This document shows positions 8,235-17,566 of a stretch of 64,000 nucleotides of DNA, in pieces. Origin of the DNA: JBMDXB01 sp048594975 (GTDB lineage: Bacteria; Acidobacteriota; Vicinamibacteria; Vicinamibacterales; 2-12-FULL-66-21). The notes under the pieces are model-generated. The model had not been told where the DNA came from and ran no database searches. It saw only the letters and a program-made list of their open reading frames with translations. How positions within the stretch are numbered: position 1 is the stretch's first letter; the number at the start of each line of letters is the position of its first letter. The position numbers and the translations under genes were made by a program. The DNA is taken from positions 1 to 64,000 of the forward strand of contig JBMDXQ010000104.1 in NCBI GenBank assembly GCA_048594975.1, read 5' to 3'.

Positions 8235-8672
8235 ATGGCGAAGAGACAGACCGCCGCGAGACAGGCAGTTCAGGCCAGTCGATGCGCAACGGGAGTGTGC
8301 GACCCACAACGTACTCAGGGACTCAAGGCGCCCGCACCCAATGGGACGCACGCCCTCGTTACTCTCAGAGGCCCGGGCGTTTTTCTCGGTGCCGGGGTTT
8401 CGAAGCAGGGTGGCACCAGCGATCTCACCTTCGTGATTCTCGATATCGATGGTCGCAACGTCACGAACCTGTCTTTTGCGGCAGCCGCAAACCAGGGCCT
8501 GACGCAACAGAACCCGTACGGACTCGTGCTTCTGCAGAGCGCCTCACTCAAGACCTTTACCATTGGATTTCCGACGCCGCTGCTCTATAAGCGGAGTCTC
8601 ACCCTGAGCGTGACGGTCAACGAGGCGAACGTTGTGCAGATCGTCGCCAACGTCATCCACGGAGCCGCCTGA
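8235..8672 (+). CDS. Hypothetical beta-rich protein
   Basis: The 145-residue protein has AAGGAGGG nine bases before its ATG. After a basic 30-residue N-terminus it is rich in predicted strands (THALVTLRGPGVFLGAGV, SDLTFVILDIDGRNVTNLSF and SLTLSVTVNEANVVQIVANV), which suggests a single beta-sandwich. No family is recognised and there is no signal peptide. It lies 209 bases after the metalloprotease, whose C-terminal region is also a beta-sandwich, and may be a partner or substrate. Function unknown. Confidence 0.6.
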   Translation: MAKRQTAARQAVQASRCATGVCDPQRTQGLKAPAPNGTHALVTLRGPGVFLGAGVSKQGGTSDLTFVILDIDGRNVTNLSFAAAANQGLTQQNPYGLVLLQSASLKTFTIGFPTPLLYKRSLTLSVTVNEANVVQIVANVIHGAA

Positions 8673-8849
8673 GCAGCCGCTGCCGGCGAACCATCCGGAA
8701 CCTGAAGCGGAGAGTCCCGCGCCGGTCGGGGCAGCGCAAGGAGGACGGGCGTACCTTCCGCGTCGACGCGGAGGAACGTCATCGTTGGCTACGTAGCCCA
8801 CGCGCTTCGCAGGTGGTACGATGGGGCGCCCGGAGAAACAGGAGGCGCG

Positions 8850-9407
8850 ATGGTTCTCGTGTATGCGGGCCGCAGGGTGGACGCCGCCGCACAGCCGGAT
8901 AGTCCCCCCGGGGACGAGCGATTCCCGCCCGGCCGCGTGCCGGCAGTGGCGCGGGAAGTCGAGCGTGTTCTCCGCGCGCTGAAGCCGTCCACCGTGATCG
9001 GCTCCGCGGCGTGCGGAGCCGACCTGCTGGTACTGGAAGCGGCAACGGCGCTCGACCTGCGCCGCCGCGTCATTCTGCCGTTCGATCGAGCCACGTTCAG
9101 GGCCAGCTCCGTGACCGATCGTCCCGGTGACTGGGGCGCCAGGTACGATGCGGTCATCGAGTCCGTGAGTGCGAAAGGGGACCTGGTCGAACTGGCGCTC
9201 GACGCGAACGACGACGGGACGTACGTGCAGGCGAACCTCGAGATCTTCCGCGACGCCGAGACCCTGGCGCGTTCGACCGGCGAAGGCTGCCGCGCGCTGG
9301 TAGTCTGGAACGGCGTCAGCCGCGGTACCGGCGACGTGACCGAGGCCTTTCTTCAGGAAGCCGATCGGCGAGGCTGGTCGCCCGAGGTCGTCGACACCGT
9401 GAAGTAA
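8850..9407 (+). CDS. SLOG/LOG-like Rossmann protein, putative nucleotide sensor
   Basis: The 185-residue protein has a Rossmann-like pattern: LVYAGRRVD at the N-terminus, then VIGSAACGADLLVLEAA (residues 49-65) resembling the glycine-rich loop of SLOG/DprA-type proteins, then RRVILPFDRATFRASSV (71-87), a segment often seen in SLOG-like proteins encoded beside TRAFs-binding and TIR genes. ACAGGAGG precedes the ATG. SLOG proteins are proposed to bind or generate nucleotide signals in conflict systems. The two protease genes that converge on this one, including a TRAFs-binding-like fusion, support such a setting. Family placement is by pattern only. Confidence 0.55.
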   Translation: MVLVYAGRRVDAAAQPDSPPGDERFPPGRVPAVAREVERVLRALKPSTVIGSAACGADLLVLEAATALDLRRRVILPFDRATFRASSVTDRPGDWGARYDAVIESVSAKGDLVELALDANDDGTYVQANLEIFRDAETLARSTGEGCRALVVWNGVSRGTGDVTEAFLQEADRRGWSPEVVDTVK

Positions 9408-9408
9408 G

Positions 9409-9429
9409 GCCGGCCGCCGGTCGGCCGGC
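9409..9429. terminator. Hairpin between convergent genes, probable bidirectional terminator
   Basis: GCCGGCCG and CGGCCGGC form a perfect 8-bp GC stem with a 5-base loop in the 26-base gap between the SLOG-like gene and the convergent protease gene. There is no T tract, so termination would depend on Rho or on the stem alone. Confidence 0.45.
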
Positions 9430-9433
9430 ACGT

Positions 9434-11110
9434 TCAGGTGCCCAGCAGCGATCGCATCGCCACAGCCTCGTTGGCTTTGTAGACCTCGTCGTTCTTCGCT
9501 CTCGGCCAGTCCTCGCGCAACGGATTCACCGATCCCGAGCGGTGAAGGCCCAGGACTTCCAGGGTCTTCTCGTGGAGCACCGGGCTGCCGGAGCTTCCCG
9601 GCTGGGTGGGTGTGCGGTAGTGAATGCGTAGCGGCCCGGAGTGCGGGGCATCATCCAGCTCGTGGTCCACGACCTCGTTGTCGCTGAGGCTGAAGCTGAG
9701 ATCTCGTCCGCCCGGATGGCCGATGACGATGACCTTGCCACGCTGCCGGGGGTCGACGATGTTGCGGGAGCCGAGCGGCTTCGGCACCGTCGAGATCGGC
9801 AGCGCGAGATCCTCGGGAACGGCCTCTGAGAGCGAAGCCAGGGCAAAGTCGGCCCCGGGGCGCGGTGCGCAGCGAACGATCGCTGCGATCTTCAGCTTCC
9901 GGGTCTCGACCGCTCCACGCCAGTAGTGGAACTCCGCGACCGCCCGGCGCACGTCGATCGAACCGACGTAGGCCTGATCAGCCAGGAGGGCGTCGGTCGC
10001 CTCGTCTCCGTGAAGTACGTGGTGATTGGTCAGAACGAAGATCCCGTCGAGCGCGGGACTGAACTCGCCGCCGCGCACGAGGAACCCCGTGCCCGACCTG
10101 TCCGGATCGTCGAGATCGGCGATGCGGCAGACGGACCTGGCCCGATGGAGAAGCCGCAGGACGCGTTCGAGGGGGATCGCGCTTCCGGCTCCGAACGTGG
10201 CCTCGGCGTGGCCGGACGCGACGCGCAGCTGTGACTCGAGCTTCTCGAGATTGGCCGCCGAATAGCTGCCGCCGCCCCTCGCGGCAGTCAGCTTCCGCGC
10301 CTCGAGGTGCAGGAGGAGCGAGGACTCGAGTGTGTCGGCCGCGTCGCTCGTGATCTGCCAGATTTCCCGCAGCTGCCGGGCGGTTCCGGCGAGCGCGAAC
10401 GCATCGGCGTTCGCCATGTTCCAATAGCGAGCGAAACAGTCGGCGACGTTGTCCTTGTCGTCCAAGGCGAGATACGCCTCTCCCGCCGACGCGTAGTCCC
10501 AGGGGCTCCATTCGGCACGCGCCTTCTCGGCGAGCGCGTCGAGCAGGCGTGCCGCCCAGGTCTCCGCGCTGTCGGTGTCGACAGCGATCCCGTCCCTCTC
10601 CGCCCTGGCGACCAGGGCCACGATGTTCGCGCCGTGCCACGCCGGATCCCGGTCATAGGCGCGACTGTAGGCTGCAATCGCGGCCCTCAGTTCCCGTTCG
10701 CCCGTTTCCCCGCCGTCGACCGCCTGCACGAACCGCTGTTTGTACATGCGACCGAGCAGCCCGTTGACCTCGCTCCACTCCTTGCCCGCGGTGGCGTTCT
10801 TCAGGTCCGCTTCCAATTGCCCGAGCAGTGCGGCCGCCTCGTCGAGCAGGCCAAGCTCGATCTTCGCCTGGACCAGCTGACGCCTGACATGCAGGCGGAA
10901 CCCGCCCTGGGCGACCTTCGCCGCCTCCGCGGCGAAGGCCTGCATCGCGGCGAAGCATCGCCGGCCACGCAGACTCTCCAGCACCGTCCGCGCGAGGCGT
11001 TCGTCGAGCGGTGCCTCGATGGCCGCGAGAAGGGCGGGCATGCGCGCGCGCGCGCCTTCGCATCCCCAATCCGCGAGCGCCTTCAGCAGGGCGTCGACTT
11101 CCTCCTTCAT
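9434..11110 (-). CDS. TRAFs-binding/TPR-like helical region fused to trypsin-like serine protease
   Basis: The 558-residue protein has a helical N-terminal region (residues about 1-300) resembling TRAFs-binding (DUF4071-type) tetratricopeptide domains, for example ELRAAIAAYSRAYDRDPAWH and SAGEAYLALDDKDNVADCF. A trypsin-like domain follows, with the triad TNHHVL (His364), GADFAL (Asp421) and GSSGSP (Ser507). All three residues are intact. No signal peptide is present, so it should act in the cytoplasm. Its ATG overlaps the upstream protease stop by four bases (ATGA). Such fusions occur in NLR-like bacterial conflict systems, where proteolysis is an effector or activation step. The substrate is unknown. 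Confidence 0.7.
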   Translation of the reverse strand: MKEEVDALLKALADWGCEGARARMPALLAAIEAPLDERLARTVLESLRGRRCFAAMQAFAAEAAKVAQGGFRLHVRRQLVQAKIELGLLDEAAALLGQLEADLKNATAGKEWSEVNGLLGRMYKQRFVQAVDGGETGERELRAAIAAYSRAYDRDPAWHGANIVALVARAERDGIAVDTDSAETWAARLLDALAEKARAEWSPWDYASAGEAYLALDDKDNVADCFARYWNMANADAFALAGTARQLREIWQITSDAADTLESSLLLHLEARKLTAARGGGSYSAANLEKLESQLRVASGHAEATFGAGSAIPLERVLRLLHRARSVCRIADLDDPDRSGTGFLVRGGEFSPALDGIFVLTNHHVLHGDEATDALLADQAYVGSIDVRRAVAEFHYWRGAVETRKLKIAAIVRCAPRPGADFALASLSEAVPEDLALPISTVPKPLGSRNIVDPRQRGKVIVIGHPGGRDLSFSLSDNEVVDHELDDAPHSGPLRIHYRTPTQPGSSGSPVLHEKTLEVLGLHRSGSVNPLREDWPRAKNDEVYKANEAVAMRSLLGT

Positions 11111-12270
11111 TGTTCCTCCCGCTGAATCCAGTTCCTCCAGTTCAGCCCGAGGGCGATGAGGCTCGCCTGGAGCCGCGCGTTCGAGTGGGCATAATTGGCC
11201 TGCTTCGGCCTCCCGGCGAAGTGCAGCCCGACGACAAGCCGGCCGTCGTTTCCCAGGTCCACGACGCAGGACCCGGAATTGCCCCCCAGGGTCGTGGCGT
11301 CGTGGCAGAACACCGTCTCACCGGTCCGGGCGGCTTCGTCGCCCAGCCCGCGGTCGATCTCACCAGGTGCGAAGCGCTTCACGCCGTACCGGTGCTGGAA
11401 CAACCTCGCGAGCACGTCATCATCGTAGGTACCGCTTGGCGGCTGGCCTGAGTAGCCGACCGTGAAGATTGGACGGCCCTCGATAATCTTGTCCGCGTCG
11501 CCCTCGAGAGGCAGAGGGGATGGGAACGGAGCGTCACCCCGCGGGTCGCATGCGAGGATCGCGTAGTCCAGCTTGGTGTAGTCGATGCTCCGGCGATCGA
11601 TGGGGTCGGGGCCGGCGGCAATCACCTCGACGATCCTGAAATGGCGGCGCCGTGCGATGCCCGGGTTGGAATCGAAGCTGATCGTTGCCTCGCCGAGGAA
11701 CTCCCAGCGGCCGTCGGCGCGCTGTGAGGCGATTTCCTGCAGGACGTGCCGATTCGTGAGCACGAGGCCGTCCTTCACCACGAACGCCGTTCCCGTGTGC
11801 GTGCCATCGAGATCGACCCGGCCGACCGCCGCGGCCACCGCCGAAATCTGCCGAGCGAAGTTCTTCACCGCGTTGCGCCATTCCCGCAGCGCCTCGTCGT
11901 GCGGATCAATCGCGTCGCCTTCAGGAATGGCAAGGGTCGGGCGCGAGCCGTCAAGCTCCACGATCGCCTCGAGCGCGTCCTCCTCGCGTGGCGGGAAGCG
12001 CGCGCTCAGGCCTTCCTGCTTGAGTCGCCGGATGGCCACCTTTCCGTCGTGGAGCAGCAGCCTCTCGAGTGCTGCCCGCCTGGCAGGGTCGAGCGTTGCA
12101 CCCGTCTCTCGCTCGATCGTCAGGACGGCGAGCTCGAGCGTCTCCTCGGCGTGACCGTCGGACAGCGCGTCCCTGGTCGACTCCAGCTCTCCGGTGTTCG
12201 CGGTGTCAACAGCTCGCGAGAGCTTGCGCAAGTAACTTGCGCCCGCACGGCGATCCTCCGATCGCGGCAT
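11107..12270 (-). CDS. Trypsin-like serine protease with N-terminal helical adaptor
   Basis: The 387-residue protein contains an intact triad: TNRHVL (His175), LDYAIL (Asp235) and GGNSGS (Ser332). Residues 1-110 are charged and helical, including YLRKLSRAVDTANTGELE and RLLLHDGKVAIRRLKQEG. This resembles the small effector-associated domains that tether proteases to signalling partners in bacterial conflict operons. It lacks a signal peptide. It is the first gene of a two-gene operon and is translationally coupled to the second protease. A cascade in which one protease activates the other is possible but is inference. The protease fold is well supported; the adaptor assignment is not. Confidence 0.75.
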   Translation of the reverse strand: MPRSEDRRAGASYLRKLSRAVDTANTGELESTRDALSDGHAEETLELAVLTIERETGATLDPARRAALERLLLHDGKVAIRRLKQEGLSARFPPREEDALEAIVELDGSRPTLAIPEGDAIDPHDEALREWRNAVKNFARQISAVAAAVGRVDLDGTHTGTAFVVKDGLVLTNRHVLQEIASQRADGRWEFLGEATISFDSNPGIARRRHFRIVEVIAAGPDPIDRRSIDYTKLDYAILACDPRGDAPFPSPLPLEGDADKIIEGRPIFTVGYSGQPPSGTYDDDVLARLFQHRYGVKRFAPGEIDRGLGDEAARTGETVFCHDATTLGGNSGSCVVDLGNDGRLVVGLHFAGRPKQANYAHSNARLQASLIALGLNWRNWIQREEQ

Positions 12271-12996
12271 GGCTCGGCTCCTTGTCTGGGCTTGCGGGTG
12301 GCTCGGGTTCCGCGGCGCTAAAGGTAGCGCCGTGGTCCAACGGCCGTCAATTGCCTCGAAGGGTGCTGCCTCAGGGCGAGATCCGTCGCCACCGATATGG
12401 ACGATCCGAAGGTATCCCTAACCACGGCTCCGCCTCTCGGTCGACCCTCCCGTGGACCGCTCCAGCCACATCCATGTCCTTGAAGCACTTGACGGGTATC
12501 GTCGGCGGCCGCGAAACCGGCACCGCTGCCGGGCATGCCGATTGCCCCCGGCCGCTGCCAGCACGCCGGTTCCGAGTTGGTCGACTGCGGTTCGGCGGCG
12601 GCCGGCCCGATACGCGTCGCGTCGGAACTTGAGACCGAGCGGTCCTCAGACCTGGGGTCGGCGCATGCGTGTGCCCGCGTCGACTTCCGTTTCCTTGACG
12701 ACGGTTGCGAACCCCCTTCTGGGTCACGGAAGCCCGCGCGTATCGCCGGGAGGCTCCACACACCGCGCCCATCGTCCGGGAGTGCACAGGCCGCAGGCGG
12801 CCGATGGCTGACCGGGGCTGCGGCTCTGTTCGGCATGTCCGATCAATCCGGCAGCCGTACGGTTCATTCGTGGTAGATTGTGCGCGCGAAGCACCGTTCG
12901 AGGACTCGTCGCTGAACCGTCTCGAGCCGACGTCGTAATTGCCGCAGCCGCTGCCCGCAGCGGTACCGGCTGCCGGCACTGGACCGGGGGGCCGTG
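12271..12996. other. No recognisable gene between divergent genes
   Basis: About 725 bases separate the divergent protease operon and the secreted-protein pair. No frame has convincing composition or a ribosome binding site, and no RNA or repeat was recognised. Promoters for both directions should lie here. Confidence 0.35.
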
Positions 12997-13446
12997 ATGG
13001 AGCTGAAATCGGACCGTGACGCAACACCCGGGCGGAGGGTTCTGTCGTTCGGCGCGTGCATCGCCGTCCTGACTGCCTCGGTGGTATCCGCCCCCTCATT
13101 ACCGCCGTCGCGCCACGTCGGCGCGGGTCCCGGATTTCCGCCGGCAACTGCTGCTGACCAGCGTCGGGAGGGCGCCCAGGAGCCGAAGCCGCAGGCTCAG
13201 CACGTCACGGGGAAGGTCGTCGACAAGGACGGCAACGCCGTGGAGAGGGCCGAGGTGAGTTTCGACGGCCCGAAGAAACAGAAGGTCTTCACCGACGCCC
13301 GCGGCCAGTTCGCGTTCACCGGCCCGGCCGGTGATTACGTCGTGGTCGTGAAGGCGGGGGACCGGCGCGGCGAGTTCAAGGTGAAGATCGAGAACGACGA
13401 GCTGAAACCATCGACGCTGATCATCGATCCGGAAGGACCGGCGTGA
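12997..13446 (+). CDS. Secreted carboxypeptidase-regulatory-like (Ig-fold) protein
   Basis: The 149-residue protein has a basic N-terminus and hydrophobic segment (VLSFGACIAVLTASVVSAP), then a Pro/Gln-rich linker. A compact beta-sandwich of the CarboxypepD_reg-like type follows: VTGKVVDKDGNAVERAEVSF, then TDARGQFAFTGPAGDYVVVV. Such domains usually serve as binding or structural modules at the cell surface. ATG 12997 is chosen; a GTG immediately before it would add one residue. The next gene encodes a second copy of the same fold 27 bases downstream, so the two probably form one transcript. Confidence 0.7.
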   Translation: MELKSDRDATPGRRVLSFGACIAVLTASVVSAPSLPPSRHVGAGPGFPPATAADQRREGAQEPKPQAQHVTGKVVDKDGNAVERAEVSFDGPKKQKVFTDARGQFAFTGPAGDYVVVVKAGDRRGEFKVKIENDELKPSTLIIDPEGPA

Positions 13447-13473
13447 GCGCCTGAGTATTCGTGGAGTGGAACC

Positions 13474-13785
13474 ATGCGACGGCACTCATTTGTCCTGCTG
13501 CTCCTCGTCGTCTGCGGCCTCACCGTCGCCGGCGCACGTCAGCAGGTTCGCGGCCAGGTCGTGAACCGCGACGGCGCCCCTCAGGCCTGCACGGTCGAAT
13601 TCTATGTCGGCACCGACTTCAGGTTCCGGGCGACGTCGGACAAACAGGGTTACTTCTACCTGAATAGCCCCCCCTACGGCGAGTACCGGGTGGTGGTGGT
13701 ACAGGGCAGTCGCCAGGACGAGTTCAAGCGCGTCACGATCGACCAGTACGGCCTTCACCCGCCGACCCTCGTGGTTCGCTGGTAG
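13474..13785 (+). CDS. Secreted single-domain carboxypeptidase-regulatory-like protein
   Basis: The 103-residue protein consists of a signal peptide (RRHSFVLLLLVVCGLTVAGA) and one CarboxypepD_reg-like beta-sandwich: VRGQVVNRDGAPQACTVEFY, TSDKQGYFYLNSPPYGEYRV. The ending HPPTLVVRW parallels the end of the preceding protein (KPSTLIIDP), which suggests tandem duplication. It is probably periplasmic or on the outer surface. It converges on the nSTAND gene with a 19-base gap. Its role is unknown; the pair may report envelope state to neighbouring signalling proteins, but that is conjecture. Confidence 0.7.
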   Translation: MRRHSFVLLLLVVCGLTVAGARQQVRGQVVNRDGAPQACTVEFYVGTDFRFRATSDKQGYFYLNSPPYGEYRVVVVQGSRQDEFKRVTIDQYGLHPPTLVVRW

Positions 13786-13804
13786 TCACCGGCCGGAGAC
13801 GGGG

Positions 13805-16800
13805 TCAGTTCGGAGACGGCCCGGCACGCTGGCGAGCGTCAGGCGTCCTGCCGTAGCGCCGCTCGCACGCTTCGTATTCGGAGCGGGCGCGATCTTCTTG
13901 CTCCCCGAGGAACCGGGTGCGCGTCCTGGCTGCGAGGCAGGCGGTGCTGGCCTGCTTCAGCACTTCCTTCAATTCGGCCAGCCTGATCTGCCACACACGG
14001 ATGACGCCGTCCACCGTGGCAGTGATGACGCGGCCACCGCTGTCGTCGACGCAGGCGGCGCGAACGTCCGAGCCGTGCTCGAGCGTCAGAACTTCGCTGC
14101 CGTCGGCCGAACTCCAGAGCCTGGCGGTCCCGTCCTTCGATACCGTCACGATCCATTCGCCACCCGCGCTGAAGTATGCCTTGTTCACCTCCTTTGCGTG
14201 GCGCAGTTCCCAGGGCTCGTCCCCACCGTCCATTCGCCAGACCCGGGCGACGGCGTCGGACGCCGCCGTCACGATCCGGGAGCCGTCGGGGCTGAAGGCG
14301 GCGCTGTACACCGTTGGCGCGTTGGGATGCTCGAACACTCTCACCGGCTCGCGTGCATGCCCATCCGACGTCCAGACACGGACGATCCCATCCCTCGACG
14401 CCGTGACGACCTTCGACCCATCGACGCTGAACGCCGCATTGAGCACCCAATCGCGATGGGGAAGCTCCACGACGCCGGACTCATCGCCGGTCACGAGGAC
14501 GTTTCCGCCGGCCACGAGATCGCCGACCTTCCAGATACGCGCGGTGTTGTCCCTGACCGAGGTGACGACCCGCGTTCCGGCGCGGTCGAACGCGGCTCCG
14601 AACAGGTTGCTCCCCTCCTGCGACAGCCTGCCCGTGGTACTGCCCGACGCCAGGTTCCACAACCGCAGCGTGCCATCGTCGGACGCGGTGATCACCTTCG
14701 AGCCGTCGGCGGGATTGAAGGCGGCGCTCCGGACCCAGTCCGTATGGCCCGTCAGGATCCGGGGCTCCGATGCGTCGACCAGGCTCCAGACTCGCGCCGT
14801 GTGGTCGTCCGACGCGCTCACCACGTAGCGCAAGTCCGGGCTCAAGGCGACGGTTTCGACCCGCTCGTCATGACGACCGAGAATGCGAGGCTCATCCGGT
14901 TCGCTCTTCCAGACCCTGGCGGTGCCGTCGACGGAAGCGGTGACGATCGTGGTGCCATCCCTGCTGAACGCCACGGTACGGACGGCGGCTTCGTGTTCGA
15001 GGACCTGCGGGGAGCCCAGCACCTCGAGCGCCGAGGCTTCGCCCCCTCCTACCGGTTCGGAAAAGCGAAGCGTCCAGACCCGCGCCGTGCGGTCCTCGGA
15101 TGCCGTGGCCACTTTCGATCCGTCTGGACTGAACGCCGCCGCCGTCACTTTCGCGGTATGTCCCGCGAGGGTCAGAAGCTGACCGGCGGTTTCGCTCTGA
15201 GCGCTCCGGCTGATCGAGACGGTGCCCCACTCATACCCGGTGAGCACCCACGCTCCGTCCTGGCTGAACGCGACGGTTGTGACCTGCTCGCTGGGACTTT
15301 CGACCAGCACGCGCTGCGCAGCGCGTTCCGGGTCCCAGATGCGGGTCGTCTTGTCCAGGGAGCCGATCGCCACGCGTGACCCGGCGGGGTCGAACCCGAT
15401 CCCTGAGACCGGTCCGGTCGTGGGTTCCCGCAGTTCGACGGGATGGGCACCCGCGGCCGGATCGAGCGGCCATACGCGCGCCATGTTGTTGTTGTAGCCA
15501 ACGCCGAGGCGTCGTCCGTCGCGGCTGAAGGACAACACCTCGGCGGCCCCAGGCGTCGCGTTCTCGCCTTTGACTTCCAGGAGACGTGATTCCGAGCCGT
15601 TGCTTCGGCCTACCCAGACCGCGCCGCTTGCCAGGCCGGCGGCAACCCAAAGACCGTCCCGGCTCAAGGCCGCGGCCGGCACCGGAAGCGAGCCTGGCGA
15701 GGCGCTGAGGAGATCGCGCGGGACGATTGCCGCCGACGTGGGATCTTCCCGCCCGTCGCTGCGCCAGGTCCAGAGCGTTCCGCTCCCCATCATGACGGCA
15801 ACGCGACCATCGCCGAGGAACCCCGTCGCAACCGGCAGTTCGTTCTGGGCGTATCGCAGCACCGCCGTCGGGATGGCGGCCATCGCCGCCCGCTGGTAGA
15901 TGGCGAGGTGGGCCGGCCGCGCATCTGCGCCGAGCTCGGTGAGCAGCAGAGCACGCGTCAGCGGATCCCGGACGTTCGCGGCGGAGAGAATTCGCGCTTC
16001 GAACGCGGCCTTCTCGGCGGCGCGTGCCTCGAAGTACTGGTAGGCGCCAGCCCCGATCAAGCCGCCGCCGACGACCGCGGCCACCGCCGTGGTCACGGCG
16101 ATCCGCTGCCGGCGCCGTTCGCGACGCAGGCGGGCCTGTTCCTCCCGCTGCCGATCCTCGCTCGCGCGGATGAACTCGACGACGGCGTCCAGCGCTCCCG
16201 CAGGCGCATAATGCGCCGCCCACGCCGCCGTCCGGTTGCGCTGCCGGTCCCAGTGCAGCGCGTTGGTGAGGTCGAGGCCGATGAGCAGCTCCCCTTTGCG
16301 CTCCTTCCAGTCACGCGCTCGCTCGACCAGGGTCAGAAGCGTCTTCGCCGACGCCCGTTCCTCCGGCAGCCAGTCGTCGCGCAGCCTCTTCCACCGGCGG
16401 ATGAGGCTCTCGTGCGTGATGTCGATGTAAGTGTCCGGACCGATCTCGCCCTCGCGCGGGACCAGGAAGGTGGCTTCGCCGAGACGGAAGCGATCGACGA
16501 CGGCGGTGACCTGTGCCTGCCGCTCCGGATTGTCCGCACCGCACACGCTCCAGAGCTCGTCGAGCCTGGCAGGATTGCGGCGCTCGCGCCGCCCGCGGCC
16601 TCTCGCGGTGAGACGCTTGAAGATCGTGGCGGCGATGTCGAGCGGGATGCCGGCCAGCAACTCGTCCGCATGCCGGTTGAGCGCACCGTCCAGGCCGCCG
16701 ATGGCCTCGTAGTCCCGCACCTCGACGCGTCGTGTCTTGTCCGCGTCCACGCTGCGCCAGTGGGTCCAGGTGCGCATGAGCGCGTGCTGCAGGACGGGCA

Positions 16801-17566
16801 ACCGATCCGGCTCGTCGCCTGCCTCGTTGAGCAGCCGCTGCACCAGGGCCGGTTCGATCTCCACGTTCCCCAGCGGCCCCTCGATGGCCTGCTTGCGCTG
16901 CTCCCGCGTCATGCGGGGCACCAGGTACTGGCAGTCGTTGAGCGTCTCCGGAAGATCGCGGAACTCGGCGCAGTCGCCCAGGTAGTCCGAACGCATCGTG
17001 AGGACGACGTAGACCGGCGGCTGATGGCGACTGGCTGCGAGGAGAAGCTGAACGAACTCGGCCGCTTCCGCCGCCAGCGCATCGTGCTTCCGGCGCGCGT
17101 CCTCCCCTGTGGATATCACGTCCTTGTATCTGAACAGCTCCTCGAACTGGTCGACCACCACCAGCAGGCTTTCGTCCTCGGCAAGCTGCCGCGCGACCTC
17201 GATCAACCCGTGGCTGCTTTCGCCGAGCGGAGATGGATCCAGACCGGCCTTCACGAGATCGGACGCCAGCCGTTCGAACGGTGAGCCCGCCGGGCGCGTG
17301 ACCACGATGCGCCAGCGCCGTCCGGCGTCGGACAGGTAGGCGCGCTCGAGCGCCGGGATTAGTCCGGCGCGGACGAGGGAAGATTTGCCGCTGCCCGAGA
17401 CGCCGATCACCGCCACGAAACTGTTGCGGGCCAGGCGGCCGACGAGCTCGGCGACCTGCTGGTCGCGCCCGAAGAAGAGATGCGCCTCCGACGTCTCGAA
17501 CGGACGCAGTCCGGGGTACGGATTCTCGCGCCGCAGCAGGCGCTCGAGGACGTTGGCGAAGCTCAT
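13805..17566 (-). CDS. nSTAND-type NTPase with transmembrane segment and WD40 propeller
   Basis: The 1253-residue protein opens with NPYPGLRPFETSEAHLFFGR, the hallmark of the novel-STAND NTPase 1 family. A Walker A (GVSGSGKS, residues 55-62) and a Walker B (LLVVVDQFEE, 134-143) follow. A hydrophobic segment at about 488-510 (VTTAVAAVVGGGLIGAGAYQ) predicts one membrane span. Residues about 570-1190 contain at least a dozen WD40 repeats with recurring SPDGSKVVTAS and ARVW motifs. The start overlaps the TIR gene's stop (ATGA). STAND proteins switch on NTP-dependent oligomerisation when their sensor, here the propeller, binds a trigger, and then activate an effector. The adjacent TIR protein is the obvious effector. 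Confidence 0.85.
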   Translation of the reverse strand: MSFANVLERLLRRENPYPGLRPFETSEAHLFFGRDQQVAELVGRLARNSFVAVIGVSGSGKSSLVRAGLIPALERAYLSDAGRRWRIVVTRPAGSPFERLASDLVKAGLDPSPLGESSHGLIEVARQLAEDESLLVVVDQFEELFRYKDVISTGEDARRKHDALAAEAAEFVQLLLAASRHQPPVYVVLTMRSDYLGDCAEFRDLPETLNDCQYLVPRMTREQRKQAIEGPLGNVEIEPALVQRLLNEAGDEPDRLPVLQHALMRTWTHWRSVDADKTRRVEVRDYEAIGGLDGALNRHADELLAGIPLDIAATIFKRLTARGRGRRERRNPARLDELWSVCGADNPERQAQVTAVVDRFRLGEATFLVPREGEIGPDTYIDITHESLIRRWKRLRDDWLPEERASAKTLLTLVERARDWKERKGELLIGLDLTNALHWDRQRNRTAAWAAHYAPAGALDAVVEFIRASEDRQREEQARLRRERRRQRIAVTTAVAAVVGGGLIGAGAYQYFEARAAEKAAFEARILSAANVRDPLTRALLLTELGADARPAHLAIYQRAAMAAIPTAVLRYAQNELPVATGFLGDGRVAVMMGSGTLWTWRSDGREDPTSAAIVPRDLLSASPGSLPVPAAALSRDGLWVAAGLASGAVWVGRSNGSESRLLEVKGENATPGAAEVLSFSRDGRRLGVGYNNNMARVWPLDPAAGAHPVELREPTTGPVSGIGFDPAGSRVAIGSLDKTTRIWDPERAAQRVLVESPSEQVTTVAFSQDGAWVLTGYEWGTVSISRSAQSETAGQLLTLAGHTAKVTAAAFSPDGSKVATASEDRTARVWTLRFSEPVGGGEASALEVLGSPQVLEHEAAVRTVAFSRDGTTIVTASVDGTARVWKSEPDEPRILGRHDERVETVALSPDLRYVVSASDDHTARVWSLVDASEPRILTGHTDWVRSAAFNPADGSKVITASDDGTLRLWNLASGSTTGRLSQEGSNLFGAAFDRAGTRVVTSVRDNTARIWKVGDLVAGGNVLVTGDESGVVELPHRDWVLNAAFSVDGSKVVTASRDGIVRVWTSDGHAREPVRVFEHPNAPTVYSAAFSPDGSRIVTAASDAVARVWRMDGGDEPWELRHAKEVNKAYFSAGGEWIVTVSKDGTARLWSSADGSEVLTLEHGSDVRAACVDDSGGRVITATVDGVIRVWQIRLAELKEVLKQASTACLAARTRTRFLGEQEDRARSEYEACERRYGRTPDARQRAGPSPN

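Noticed and set aside
12371..13147. 258-codon minus-strand frame in the divergent intergenic region
   Set aside because: Arg/Pro/Ser-rich without motifs and overlapping the start of a well-supported secreted protein on the other strand.
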